NCBI RefSeq assembly: GCF_014764385.1
Contig: NZ_CP061714.1
Coordinates: forward strand, 310,001-374,000
Reading direction: 5' to 3'
Source: Luteimonas sp. MC1825
GTDB taxonomy: Bacteria > Pseudomonadota > Gammaproteobacteria > Xanthomonadales > Xanthomonadaceae
DNA length: 64,000 nt
The notes beneath the pieces are model-generated. The model was not told where the DNA came from. It worked only from the letters and a program-made list of their open reading frames with translations, and searched no databases. Both the position numbers and the translations under genes were made by a program. This document shows, one piece after another, positions 56,465 to 64,000 of the stretch. Numbering within the stretch: the first letter of the stretch is position 1; each line of letters opens with the position of its first letter.

Positions 56465-58402
56465 ATGAGCATTCGAAGCAAACGGGCACGGTCCGCGGCC
56501 ACGCTGTCGGCCGGGGTCCTGTGCTGTGCCATGGTCGCCGGCGCCGCGACTGCCCGCGACGTGCCGCGCGCGCCGGTGACCGGCGCGGACGCGCTGGCCG
56601 ACGCGGCCGCGCAGCGCGAGGAAGCCGCACTCGAAGCACGCCTGCGCCATGAGGAGACCCGCCTGCGCGCGGAGCGTGCCGCCTATCCGGGGTACTTCGC
56701 GCGCGCCTATGCCGCGTATCCGGCGATCCCGCGCGGAACGCTCGAGGCGCTCGCCTTCGTGCAGAGCCGCTGGCACAACGTGCAGCCGGCGGCCGATGCC
56801 GCCATGGCCGATCACCACATGCCCGAAGCCCACGGCGTGATGGGCCTGTATGCCGGCAACGGCTTCGCCGACCAGGTGGGCGAGGCTGCGGGACTGCTCG
56901 GCGTGAGCGCCGGTCGCGTGAAGCGCGATCCCGCGACCAACGTCATGGCCGCCGCCGTGCTGCTGGACCGCGTCCTGCGCGGCCACGACGTGCGCGCGCC
57001 CGAAGCACTGGCGCCGGTACTGGCCGCCTACGCCGGCTTCGCGCAGGCGCCCGGCAGCGGCGCGATCGACGACTACGCCCGCGCCAGCTTCGCGTTCGAC
57101 GTGCTGCTGGCGATCGACCGCGGCGTGAGCGAGAAGGGCATGGTGGTGCCGCAGCGCGCGGTGGCCTGGGAGCGTGCATTCCCGGCCGACCAGCTGGCGC
57201 GCCTGAACGCGCCGTTCGTGCGCCTGGACGTGGAGAACGACCGCATCGAGACCGACGCATGGGCGATCGATCCGGTCAGCGAACAGCTGGTGCGCAAGGA
57301 TGCCGCCGCCGCCCGCGGCGACGTGGGCGCCACGAGCACCGACTACGGCCCGGCGATCTGGAACCCCGCGCACTCGACCAACTACAACGCCTCGCGCGCA
57401 GCCGCGGTCAGCGCCGTCACCCTGCATACCGCGCAGGGCAGCTACGCCGGCACGATCTCGTGGTTCAAGAACTCGACCGCCAATGTCAGCGCGCACTACG
57501 TGATCCGCAGCTCCGACGGCCAGGTCACGCAGATGGTGCGCAACGCGCACACCGCCTGGCACGTGCGCAACCAGAACAGCTACACGCTGGGCATCGAGCA
57601 CGAGGGCTATGTCAACAACAGCGCCTGGTACACGAGCGCGATGTATGCCGCGTCGGCGGCGCTGGTGCGCGACTTCTGCGCCAAGTACAGCGCGATCAGC
57701 TGCGCAAGCGCGTACCGCGGCGCGCCCAGCAGCGGCATCAACGTCCTGCCCACCAGCGTCAAGATCAAGGGCCACCAGCACTTCACCGGGCAGACCCATA
57801 CCGATCCGGGCATCAACTGGAACTGGGCGAGCTACTACACGCGTTTGAATCCCGGCTCCGGCGGCAGCACGCGGATCCTCGACAGCTTCGAGAGCAGCGT
57901 CGGCCACTTCAACACGGGTCCTGCGTACTCCGGGAGCACCACGGGGATCTCGGCGGCATCCACCGCCACGCGCGACTGCGCCACCCGTAAAAATGGCAGC
58001 TGCTCGCTGCGCGTGCTGCTGAAGGACAACACTGCGACGTCGGCAAGCTGGGCCGTGCGCCTGCTGTCCGGCTCCGGCAACCCGGGCAGCAACACCGCGA
58101 TCACCCGCGCCAACGGTTCGGTCGGGTTCTGGGTGTTCTCGGCGGGCAGCGGGCTGACCGTCGGCGTCGGCATCGATGACAGCGACGGCACCGAGCGGTC
58201 GGTGAGCCGCAGCGTGCCGGCCAACACCTGGACCTACGTGCAGTGGAGCCTGACCGACGCCGCGCAGTGGGATGCGTGGGTGGGCAACGCCAACGGTGCG
58301 ATCACCGCGGCCAGCGTCCAGCTCGACGCCATCTGGCTGTACCACGCCAACACCAGCTACGACCTCAACGTGTATATCGACGACGTGCAGGCCCGCAACT
58401 GA
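56465..58402 (+). CDS. Secreted N-acetylmuramoyl-L-alanine amidase (Amidase_2) with extra domains
   Basis: A 645-residue exported murein hydrolase. After a signal peptide (to about 30), residues 75-215 resemble a lysozyme/transglycosylase fold (IPRGTLEALAFVQSRW, AHGVMGLYAGNGF, DPATNVMAAAVLLDR) but a Gln stands where the catalytic Glu is expected. An Amidase_2 domain (about 310-460) follows with zinc and substrate residues in SAVTLHTAQGS, YTLGIEHEGY and THTDPGINWNW. The last 170 residues form a beta-sandwich resembling a carbohydrate-binding module (ILDSFESSVGHFN to LNVYIDDVQARN). It cuts between MurNAc and L-Ala; it may lyse other bacteria or recycle own wall. GGGGTGGAA precedes the ATG. Confidence 0.9.
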   Translation: MSIRSKRARSAATLSAGVLCCAMVAGAATARDVPRAPVTGADALADAAAQREEAALEARLRHEETRLRAERAAYPGYFARAYAAYPAIPRGTLEALAFVQSRWHNVQPAADAAMADHHMPEAHGVMGLYAGNGFADQVGEAAGLLGVSAGRVKRDPATNVMAAAVLLDRVLRGHDVRAPEALAPVLAAYAGFAQAPGSGAIDDYARASFAFDVLLAIDRGVSEKGMVVPQRAVAWERAFPADQLARLNAPFVRLDVENDRIETDAWAIDPVSEQLVRKDAAAARGDVGATSTDYGPAIWNPAHSTNYNASRAAAVSAVTLHTAQGSYAGTISWFKNSTANVSAHYVIRSSDGQVTQMVRNAHTAWHVRNQNSYTLGIEHEGYVNNSAWYTSAMYAASAALVRDFCAKYSAISCASAYRGAPSSGINVLPTSVKIKGHQHFTGQTHTDPGINWNWASYYTRLNPGSGGSTRILDSFESSVGHFNTGPAYSGSTTGISAASTATRDCATRKNGSCSLRVLLKDNTATSASWAVRLLSGSGNPGSNTAITRANGSVGFWVFSAGSGLTVGVGIDDSDGTERSVSRSVPANTWTYVQWSLTDAAQWDAWVGNANGAITAASVQLDAIWLYHANTSYDLNVYIDDVQARN

Positions 58403-58412
58403 GTCCGCAATG

Positions 58413-58440
58413 CGAAGCCCCGGCGCCCGCCGGGGCTTCG
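58413..58440 (+). terminator. Hairpin after the amidase gene
   Basis: CGAAGCCCCGGCG and CGCCGGGGCTTCG form a perfect 13-base stem ten bases after the amidase stop, followed by TTGCG. It probably ends the amidase transcript. Confidence 0.6.
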
Positions 58441-58456
58441 TTGCGTCCGCGGCATG

Positions 58457-58491
58457 AAAAAAGCGAAGCCCCGGTAGCAGCCGGGGCTTCG
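58457..58491 (-). terminator. Minus-strand intrinsic terminator
   Basis: CGAAGCCCCGG and CCGGGGCTTCG (58464-58474 and 58481-58491) form an 11-base stem around TAGCAG. On the minus strand it is followed at once by a GC and six T. The stem sequence is the same as in the preceding hairpin. No coding region feeds it from the minus strand, which suggests a short non-coding transcript. Confidence 0.6.
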
Positions 58492-58660
58492 GGCGGAGGT
58501 CTGTACGGATCGACGAGGAGTGCACAGGCCACGCGCAGGAGGATGGACCGCGGTTTTCCGCCAAGGTTCCGCGGTTCCCGGCATTGATTTGCTGAACGGG
58601 GGTCTTCGGGCCGGGGTCACGTCGCCGGAGCGGGGTGGTGGTGCTCAGAATGACCGGGGC

Positions 58661-58669
58661 TGGTATACT
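58661..58669 (+). promoter_or_regulatory. Extended -10 promoter of the atp operon
   Basis: TGGTATACT is an extended -10 (TGN plus TATACT), identical over nine bases to that of frmR at 4651. Transcription would start near 58676, about 55 bases before atpI. No consensus -35 is evident, consistent with an extended -10 promoter. Confidence 0.6.
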
Positions 58670-58729
58670 TTCGGGGCTAGATGGGGCCGATTGTGTTGGC
58701 GGTCCCGCTCCACGGCCACAGGATCCCAT

Positions 58730-59113
58730 GTGTTGACTTCCGTTGCCGCAGGCTGGCGGCTGGTACGGCGCGCACTCATCTGGCAGGTGGTTGCGGTCGC
58801 GGTGCTCGCGCTGGCCTTCGCCCCCGTGGGGGCGGCCTGGAGCCTTGCGGCGCTGGCCGGGGGTGGGGCGATCGCCGTCGGCGGCGCGCTGTCCGGGGCC
58901 CTGGCGCTAGGCGGAGGAGTGGGGCCCGCCACCGGTGCGCTGATGCGCATGGTGCTGGGCCTGGCGGTGAAGTGGCTGGTGGTGGTCGTGGCATTGGTCC
59001 TGGCGGTCGGCGTGGCGCGGTTGCCCGCGCTCGCGGCGCTGGCCGGGGTCGTGGTCGCCTTGGTGGTACAGATGCTGGCGATGGCCGGCGTTACTCGATA
59101 CGGGAAGCATTGA
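58730..59113 (+). CDS. atpI: ATP synthase subunit I (AtpI)
   Basis: A 127-residue membrane protein with four predicted helices (about 15-35, 38-60, 75-97 and 100-122), the position and layout of AtpI at the head of F-type ATP synthase operons. AtpI helps to assemble the c-ring and is not essential. GTG 58730 is the likely start (SVAAGWRLVRRALIWQVV follows); a TTG three bases later is possible and an ATG at 58728 is out of frame. It ends two bases before atpB. Confidence 0.85.
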   Translation: MLTSVAAGWRLVRRALIWQVVAVAVLALAFAPVGAAWSLAALAGGGAIAVGGALSGALALGGGVGPATGALMRMVLGLAVKWLVVVVALVLAVGVARLPALAALAGVVVALVVQMLAMAGVTRYGKH

Positions 59114-59115
59114 AC

Positions 59116-59913
59116 ATGGCGGCTGAGTCGGATCTGACCCCCACCAGCTACATCCAGCACCACCTGCAGAACCTCACCGCGCAGGTTGGCGAGGGCGGCT
59201 TCATGACCGTCAACGTCGACACCCTGGTGAGCTCGGTGGCGATGGGCCTGCTGGTCACCTTCCTGTTCTGGCTGGGTACGCGCCGGGCCACGGCGGGCGT
59301 TCCGGGCAAGTGGCAGGCGGTGGTGGAAATGATGCTGGAGTTCGTCGACCGCCAGGCGCGCGACACGTACCACGGCTCCAGCAAGCTGGTCACGCCCATC
59401 GCGATCACGCTGTTCTTCTGGATCCTGCTGATGAACATGCTGAAGTTCATCCCCGCGGACTTCTTCGCCATCCCGCTGTCGTGGGTAGGCGTGGAGTACT
59501 GGAAGCCGGTGCCCACCGCCGACGTCAACGCCACCCTCGGCATGTCGATCAGCGTGTTCTTCCTGATGCTGTTCTTCGCGCTGCGCGCCAAGGGCATCGG
59601 CGGCTTCACCAAGGAATTCCTGACGGCGCCGTTCGGCAAGTGGATGATGCCGTTCAACCTGATCCTCAACATCGTCGAGTGGGTGTCGAAGCCCATTTCG
59701 CTGGCGATGCGACTGTTCGGCAACATGTTCGGCGGCGAGATCGTCTTCCTGCTGATCTGGGTGCTTGGCGGCGCCGGCATCCTCGGCCTCATCGGCAGCG
59801 CGGTGTTCGGCTTCGGCTGGATGATCTTCCACATCCTGGTCGTGCCGCTGCAGGCCTTCATCTTCATGATGCTGTCGATCGTCTATCTCAGCCTGTCCGA
59901 GGACAGCCACTGA
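59116..59913 (+). CDS. atpB: ATP synthase F0 subunit a
   Basis: A 265-residue inner-membrane protein forming the proton half-channels next to the c-ring. The essential Arg is in ISLAMRLFGNMFGGEIVFLL and helix 6 has the usual HILVVPLQAFIFMMLSIVYL with conserved Gln. Five or six helices are predicted and the first 40 residues lie outside. ATG 59116 is two bases after the atpI stop. Confidence 0.97.
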   Translation: MAAESDLTPTSYIQHHLQNLTAQVGEGGFMTVNVDTLVSSVAMGLLVTFLFWLGTRRATAGVPGKWQAVVEMMLEFVDRQARDTYHGSSKLVTPIAITLFFWILLMNMLKFIPADFFAIPLSWVGVEYWKPVPTADVNATLGMSISVFFLMLFFALRAKGIGGFTKEFLTAPFGKWMMPFNLILNIVEWVSKPISLAMRLFGNMFGGEIVFLLIWVLGGAGILGLIGSAVFGFGWMIFHILVVPLQAFIFMMLSIVYLSLSEDSH

Positions 59914-59951
59914 GGCCCGCGTCGCCCCGCTTTGTTCCACCCTTCCGATAA

Positions 59952-60272
<321 letters not shown>

Positions 60273-60282
60273 TCGCGTCGAC

Positions 60283-60322
60283 ACGCCGGGTGCGGACGGC
60301 TTGACCGTCCGCGCCACGGCGT
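60283..60322 (+). other. Long hairpin in the atpE-atpF spacer
   Basis: ACGCCGGGTGCGGACGG pairs with CCGTCCGCGCCACGGCGT around CTTGA, giving a stem of 17 pairs with one bulged A and one U-G. It lies ten bases after the atpE stop and lacks a T tract, so it is more likely an mRNA processing or stabilising element than a terminator. Such an element could help keep atpE mRNA abundant, since the c subunit is needed in many copies. Confidence 0.6.
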
Positions 60323-60370
60323 GAGAGCCGGCATGCACCGCATGCCCCGACCACCAGGACAGGCATTGCC

Positions 60371-60841
60371 ATGAACATCAATCTCACCCTGATCGCCCAG
60401 GCGCTCGCATTCGCGGCGCTCATCTGGCTGATCGCGACCTTCGTCTGGCCGCCGTTGCTCAAGGCGATCGAAGAGCGCCAGCAGAAGATCGCCGAGGGCC
60501 TCGCCGCCGCGGACAACAGCCAGCGCGCGCTTGCGCAGGCCCAGGACACGGCGAACCAGGAACTCAAGGCGGCGCGTGCCAAGGCCAACGAGATCATCGA
60601 CCAGGCCCACCAGCGCGCCACCCAGATCGTCGATGCCGCGCGCGTCGAGGCCCAGACCGAGTCCATCCGCCAGAAGGCGGTGTTCGAGGCCGAGATCGAG
60701 GCGTCCGCCAACCGCGCCCGCGAGGACCTGCGTCGCCAGGTGTCCGCGCTGGCGGTGACCGGCGCCGAGCGTCTGTTGAAGCGCGAGATCGACGCCGGCG
60801 TCCACAAGGCGCTGCTCGACGAACTCGCCGCGGAGATCTGA
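60371..60841 (+). CDS. atpF: ATP synthase F0 subunit b
   Basis: A 156-residue stator subunit with one N-terminal membrane helix ([20 protein letters not shown]) and a long charged coiled-coil ([18 protein letters not shown] to [20 protein letters not shown] region). It is the length of E. coli subunit b and a homodimer is expected, as no b-prime gene is present. Six bases separate it from atpH. Confidence 0.96.
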   Translation: MNINLTLIAQALAFAALIWLIATFVWPPLLKAIEERQQKIAEGLAAADNSQRALAQAQDTANQELKAARAKANEIIDQAHQRATQIVDAARVEAQTESIRQKAVFEAEIEASANRAREDLRRQVSALAVTGAERLLKREIDAGVHKALLDELAAEI

Positions 60842-60846
60842 AGCCG

Positions 60847-61374
60847 ATGAGCCAGGAGATCACCCTCGCCCGCCCCTACGCGCGTGCCGTATTCGGCATC
60901 GCCCGCGACGCCGGCGCATTCGTGCCGTGGTCGCAGGCGTTGGCGTTCTCCGCCCACGTGGCGGCCGATCCCCGCGTGCGCCCGCTGCTGGGCCACCCGG
61001 AGTTCGCCGACGCGGAAGCCGTCGCACTGTTGTCGCCCGACAACGTGCCGCACGACTTCGCCGCGTTCCTGGCGCTGCTGGCCGGCAACGGCCGGTTGGC
61101 GCTGCTGCCGGAGGTCGCCGCGCTCTATGAAGAGCTGCGTGCGGACGCCGAGCAGGTGGTGCGCGCCACGGTGACCTCGGCGACGGAACTGCCGGCCGCC
61201 GAACTCGACGCGATCCGCGGTGCCCTCAAGCGCCGCTTCGGCCGCGACGTCGAGGTGCAGACCGCCGTCGACGCCGCGCTCATCGGCGGCGCGGTGATCA
61301 GCGCCGGCGACGTGGTCATCGACGGCTCGCTGCGCGGCAAGCTCTCCCGCCTGCAGTCGGCACTCAGCCAGTAA
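60847..61374 (+). CDS. atpH: ATP synthase F1 subunit delta
   Basis: A 175-residue protein that joins the F1 head to subunit b. It starts ITLARPYARAVFGIARDAG, typical of delta, and ends with SAGDVVIDGSLRGKLSRL, the conserved C-terminal motif. ATG 60847 lies six bases after the atpF stop. Confidence 0.96.
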   Translation: MSQEITLARPYARAVFGIARDAGAFVPWSQALAFSAHVAADPRVRPLLGHPEFADAEAVALLSPDNVPHDFAAFLALLAGNGRLALLPEVAALYEELRADAEQVVRATVTSATELPAAELDAIRGALKRRFGRDVEVQTAVDAALIGGAVISAGDVVIDGSLRGKLSRLQSALSQ

Positions 61375-61479
61375 GCATCGGACGCGGCAGCCGCCAGCAG
61401 CCACCGCTGCGCGCCGCGACCACCACAAAGCTCCACTTATCGCGCACCACCCGAACCGGTGCGCCCGAGGATCCCGGAA

Positions 61480-63030
61480 ATGGCAAGCACCCAGCTCAAC
61501 CCCTCTGAAATCAGCGAACTGATCAGGAGCCGCATCGAGAAGGTCAAGCTGGCCGCCGAAGCGCGCAACGAGGGCACGGTGACATCCGTGTCCGACGGCA
61601 TCGTGCGCATCTACGGCCTGGCCGACGTGATGCAGGGCGAAATGATCGAGCTGCCGAACGACACGTTCGCGCTCGCGCTCAACCTGGAGCGCGACTCGGT
61701 CGGCGCCGTGGTGCTGGGCGACTACCAGAACCTGCGCGAGGGCGACGTGGCCAAGACCACCGGCCGCATCCTCGAAGTGCCGGTGGGCCCGGAACTCCTC
61801 GGCCGCGTGGTCAACGCGCTCGGCGAGCCGATCGACGGCAAGGGCCCGATCGGCGCCGCGCAGACCGCCCCGGTGGAGCGCGTCGCCCCCGGCGTGATCT
61901 GGCGCAAGTCGGTCGACCAGCCGGTGCAGACCGGCTACAAGGCGGTCGACTCGATGATCCCCATCGGCCGTGGCCAGCGCGAGCTGATCATCGGTGACCG
62001 CCAGACCGGCAAGACCGCGCTGGCGATCGACGCGGTGATCAACCAGAAGGACACCGGCATCAAGTGCGTGTACGTGGCGATCGGGCAGAAGGCCTCGACC
62101 GTCGCCAACATCGTGCGCAAGCTGGAAGAGAACGGCGCGCTGGCGCACACGGTCGTGGTTGCCGCGACGGCGTCGGAATCGGCGGCGATGCAGTACATCA
62201 GCCCCTATTCCGGCTGCACCATGGGCGAGTACTTCATGGACCGCGGCCAGGACGCGCTGATCGTGTACGACGACCTGTCCAAGCAGGCCGTGGCGTACCG
62301 CCAGATCTCGCTGCTGCTGCGCCGCCCGCCGGGCCGCGAAGCCTACCCGGGTGACGTGTTCTACCTGCACTCCCGCCTGCTCGAGCGCGCCGCGCGCGTC
62401 TCCGAGGACTATGTAGAGAAGTTCACCAACGGCGAAGTGAAGGGCAAGACCGGTTCGCTGACGGCGCTGCCGATCATCGAGACGCAGGCCGGCGACGTGT
62501 CCGCGTTCGTGCCGACCAACGTGATCTCGATCACCGACGGCCAGATCTTCCTCGAGACCGACCTGTTCAACGCCGGCATCCGCCCGGCCGTGAACGCCGG
62601 CATCTCGGTGTCGCGCGTCGGTGGCGCCGCGCAGACCAAGATCATCAAGAAGCTGTCCGGCGGCATCCGCATCGCGCTGGCGCAGTACCGCGAGCTGGCG
62701 GCATTCGCGCAGTTCGCGTCCGACCTCGACGAGGCCACGCGCAAGCAGCTCGAGCGCGGCCAGCGCGTTACCGAACTGATGAAGCAGAAGCAGTACGAGC
62801 CGATGTCGGTGGCGCTGCAGGCGCTCTCGATCTACGCGGCCAGCGAGGGCTACATCGACGACGTGCCGGTCGCCAAGATCGGCGCCTTCGAGGAAGGCCT
62901 GCACGCCCACTTCGAGAACACCGCCGGCGAGCTGCTCGCCAAGGTGAACGCCTCGGGTGCGTGGAACGACGAGATCGAAGCCGCGTTCAAGCAGGGCATC
63001 GGCGACTTCAAGGCGACCGGCAGCTGGTAA
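61480..63030 (+). CDS. atpA: ATP synthase F1 subunit alpha
   Basis: A 516-residue nucleotide-binding subunit with P-loop [37 protein letters not shown], and the signature [19 protein letters not shown]. Length equals that of E. coli AtpA (513). GAGGATCCCGGAA precedes ATG 61480; an in-frame start 21 bases upstream is less likely. The 105-base gap before it shows no other feature. Confidence 0.98.
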   Translation: MASTQLNPSEISELIRSRIEKVKLAAEARNEGTVTSVSDGIVRIYGLADVMQGEMIELPNDTFALALNLERDSVGAVVLGDYQNLREGDVAKTTGRILEVPVGPELLGRVVNALGEPIDGKGPIGAAQTAPVERVAPGVIWRKSVDQPVQTGYKAVDSMIPIGRGQRELIIGDRQTGKTALAIDAVINQKDTGIKCVYVAIGQKASTVANIVRKLEENGALAHTVVVAATASESAAMQYISPYSGCTMGEYFMDRGQDALIVYDDLSKQAVAYRQISLLLRRPPGREAYPGDVFYLHSRLLERAARVSEDYVEKFTNGEVKGKTGSLTALPIIETQAGDVSAFVPTNVISITDGQIFLETDLFNAGIRPAVNAGISVSRVGGAAQTKIIKKLSGGIRIALAQYRELAAFAQFASDLDEATRKQLERGQRVTELMKQKQYEPMSVALQALSIYAASEGYIDDVPVAKIGAFEEGLHAHFENTAGELLAKVNASGAWNDEIEAAFKQGIGDFKATGSW

Positions 63031-63048
63031 GCCGCACGCCGGCGGACA

Positions 63049-63066
63049 CGGGCGCGCAGGCGCCCG
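63049..63066 (+). other. Short hairpin between atpA and atpG
   Basis: CGGGCGC and GCGCCCG form a seven-base stem around GCAG, 18 bases after the atpA stop. It is probably an intra-operon structure and not a terminator, as the operon continues. Confidence 0.35.
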
Positions 63067-63105
63067 CGCACCGCGGCTGACGGACCAGGGCCCACGGAGA
63101 AAGAG

Positions 63106-63969
63106 ATGGCAGGCGGCAGGGAAATCAAAACCAAGATCAAGAGCGTGCAGAACACCCGCAAGGTGACGCGCGCGCTCGAGATGGTCTCGGCATCCAAGAT
63201 CCGCAAGGCCCAGGAGCGGATGAAGGCGTCGCGCCCGTACGCGCGCGCCATGAAGCAGATGATCGGCCACTTGGCGCAGGCGAACTCCGAGTTCCAGCAC
63301 CCGTTCCTGGTGGAGCGCGCGGACCCCAGGCGCGTCGGCTACATCATCGTGTCGTCCGACCGCGGCCTGGCCGGCGGCCTGAACAACAACATGTTCCGCA
63401 AGCTGCTCGGCGAGATCCGCGACTGGCAGGACAAGGGCGTCGAGGTCGACGTGGTCACCATCGGCCAGAAGGCCACGGTGTTCTTCCGGCGCCTGAAGGT
63501 GCACATGCTCGCCAGCGTCAGCCACCTCGGCGACGCGCCCGAGGTGGAGCAGCTGATCGGCATCGTCAAGGTGATGCTGGATGGCTACACCGAAGGCAAG
63601 CTGGACCGCGTCTACCTGGCCTACAACGACTTCGTCAACACCATGACGCAGCGCGCCACGTTCGACCAGTTGCTGCCGCTGCCGGCGTCGGAGGAGGTCC
63701 TGGTCAAGCACGACTGGGACTACCTGTACGAGCCCGACGCGGCCAGCGTGCTCGAGCACGTGCTGACGCGCTACGTGGAATCGCTGGTGTACCAGGCGGT
63801 CATGGAAAACGTGGCCTCCGAGCACGCGGCGCGCATGGTGGCCATGAAGTCCGCCAGCGACAACGCCAACAAGCTGATCGACACCCTGAACCTGGTCTAC
63901 AACAAGGCCCGCCAGGCTGCGATCACGCAGGAAATCTCCGAGATCGTCAGCGGCGCATCCGCCGTCTGA
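63106..63969 (+). CDS. atpG: ATP synthase F1 subunit gamma
   Basis: A 287-residue central stalk subunit. It starts [20 protein letters not shown] and ends [18 protein letters not shown], both strongly conserved in gamma, with the coiled-coil helices of the shaft at the two ends. AGAAAGAG precedes the ATG. The 31 bases after its stop (to the window end) contain a purine-rich stretch but no atpD start yet. Confidence 0.97.
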   Translation: MAGGREIKTKIKSVQNTRKVTRALEMVSASKIRKAQERMKASRPYARAMKQMIGHLAQANSEFQHPFLVERADPRRVGYIIVSSDRGLAGGLNNNMFRKLLGEIRDWQDKGVEVDVVTIGQKATVFFRRLKVHMLASVSHLGDAPEVEQLIGIVKVMLDGYTEGKLDRVYLAYNDFVNTMTQRATFDQLLPLPASEEVLVKHDWDYLYEPDAASVLEHVLTRYVESLVYQAVMENVASEHAARMVAMKSASDNANKLIDTLNLVYNKARQAAITQEISEIVSGASAV

Positions 63970-64000
63970 GCGGCAAGAAAAATACTTCCAGAGGAATACG

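Larger units (their letters stand above)
58403..58729. other. Non-coding region between the amidase gene and atpI
   Basis: The 327-base gap holds two related hairpins (58413-58440 and 58464-58491), a third inverted pair (about 58545-58578, arms GGACCGCGG and CCGCGGTTCC), and the extended -10 of the atp operon at 58661. The second hairpin is a strong minus-strand terminator although no minus-strand gene exists here. Confidence 0.8.

Overview
The window is about 64 kb of GC-rich chromosomal DNA carrying roughly 67 protein genes at near-complete coding density. It holds no rRNA, tRNA, CRISPR array, prophage or recognisable insertion sequence. Gene content and sequence point to the Xanthomonadaceae/Lysobacteraceae (a Lysobacter- or Luteimonas-like gammaproteobacterium). 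The supporting features are a plant-type glutamate-cysteine ligase next to ppc, a Grx4-type glutaredoxin fused to a rhodanese, pyruvate dehydrogenase genes split into aceE and aceF-lpdA with a lipoyl domain on E3, the tesA/ybbA/ybbP group, and TAGAAT-type -10 boxes. The genus assignment is inference.

Layout. 1-7.5 kb: end of gshA, ppc, a GST, a TfoX-N protein, then the formaldehyde detoxification operon frmR-frmA-fghA with a C-tract FrmR operator. 7.4-13.5 kb (mostly minus strand): an ATP-pyrophosphatase of the Dph6 type, small hypothetical genes, an acyltransferase-3/SGNH fusion and a pair of amidohydrolases of which one has lost its metal ligands. 13.6-20.3 kb: short AMP nucleosidase and DUF924; a three-domain Grx/A-type/rhodanese protein; a NodB deacetylase; a TetR regulator facing a VOC-DUF1428-VOC operon across two matching palindromes. 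Two homologous arrays of 71-bp hairpin elements sit at convergent gene ends here (14995-15385 and 19227-19624). 20.3-34 kb: methyltransferase, GDSL and aminotransferase operon, rsgA, a QEGLA/DUF1704 protein, maeB, a CHASE3-PAS histidine kinase with two stand-alone receivers, aceE, and a secreted collagen-like protein. 34-46 kb: acetyl-CoA hydrolase/transferase, DUF3297, msrB, DUF4031, DUF3016, a cell-wall group (two L,D-transpeptidases and an M23 peptidase), tesA facing an ABC transporter, and an ECF sigma factor with a membrane partner. 46-58 kb: rsmC-rsuA, DUF1415-yajQ, a zinc alcohol dehydrogenase, an EamA transporter, an OmpW-like porin, DUF2884, aceF-lpdA, and a secreted N-acetylmuramoyl-L-alanine amidase. 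58.7 kb to the end: atpI-B-E-F-H-A-G; the operon continues beyond the window.

How it fits together. Central carbon flow (ppc, maeB, the pyruvate dehydrogenase complex, acetyl-CoA hydrolase) and the ATP synthase form the housekeeping core. Glutathione-linked functions (gshA, GST, frmA, fghA, Grx) recur in the first 16 kb. A third theme is the envelope: transpeptidases, amidase, M23, deacetylase, acyltransferase and OmpW.

The most unusual signal is the 71-bp element family. Six copies of identical length share an invariant core of about 25 bp and have variable but mutually complementary arms. Seventeen of the nineteen arm mismatches are of the kind that become G-U/G-T pairs on one particular strand, and none are of the opposite kind. 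That asymmetry suggests the element works as single-stranded RNA or DNA of one strand.
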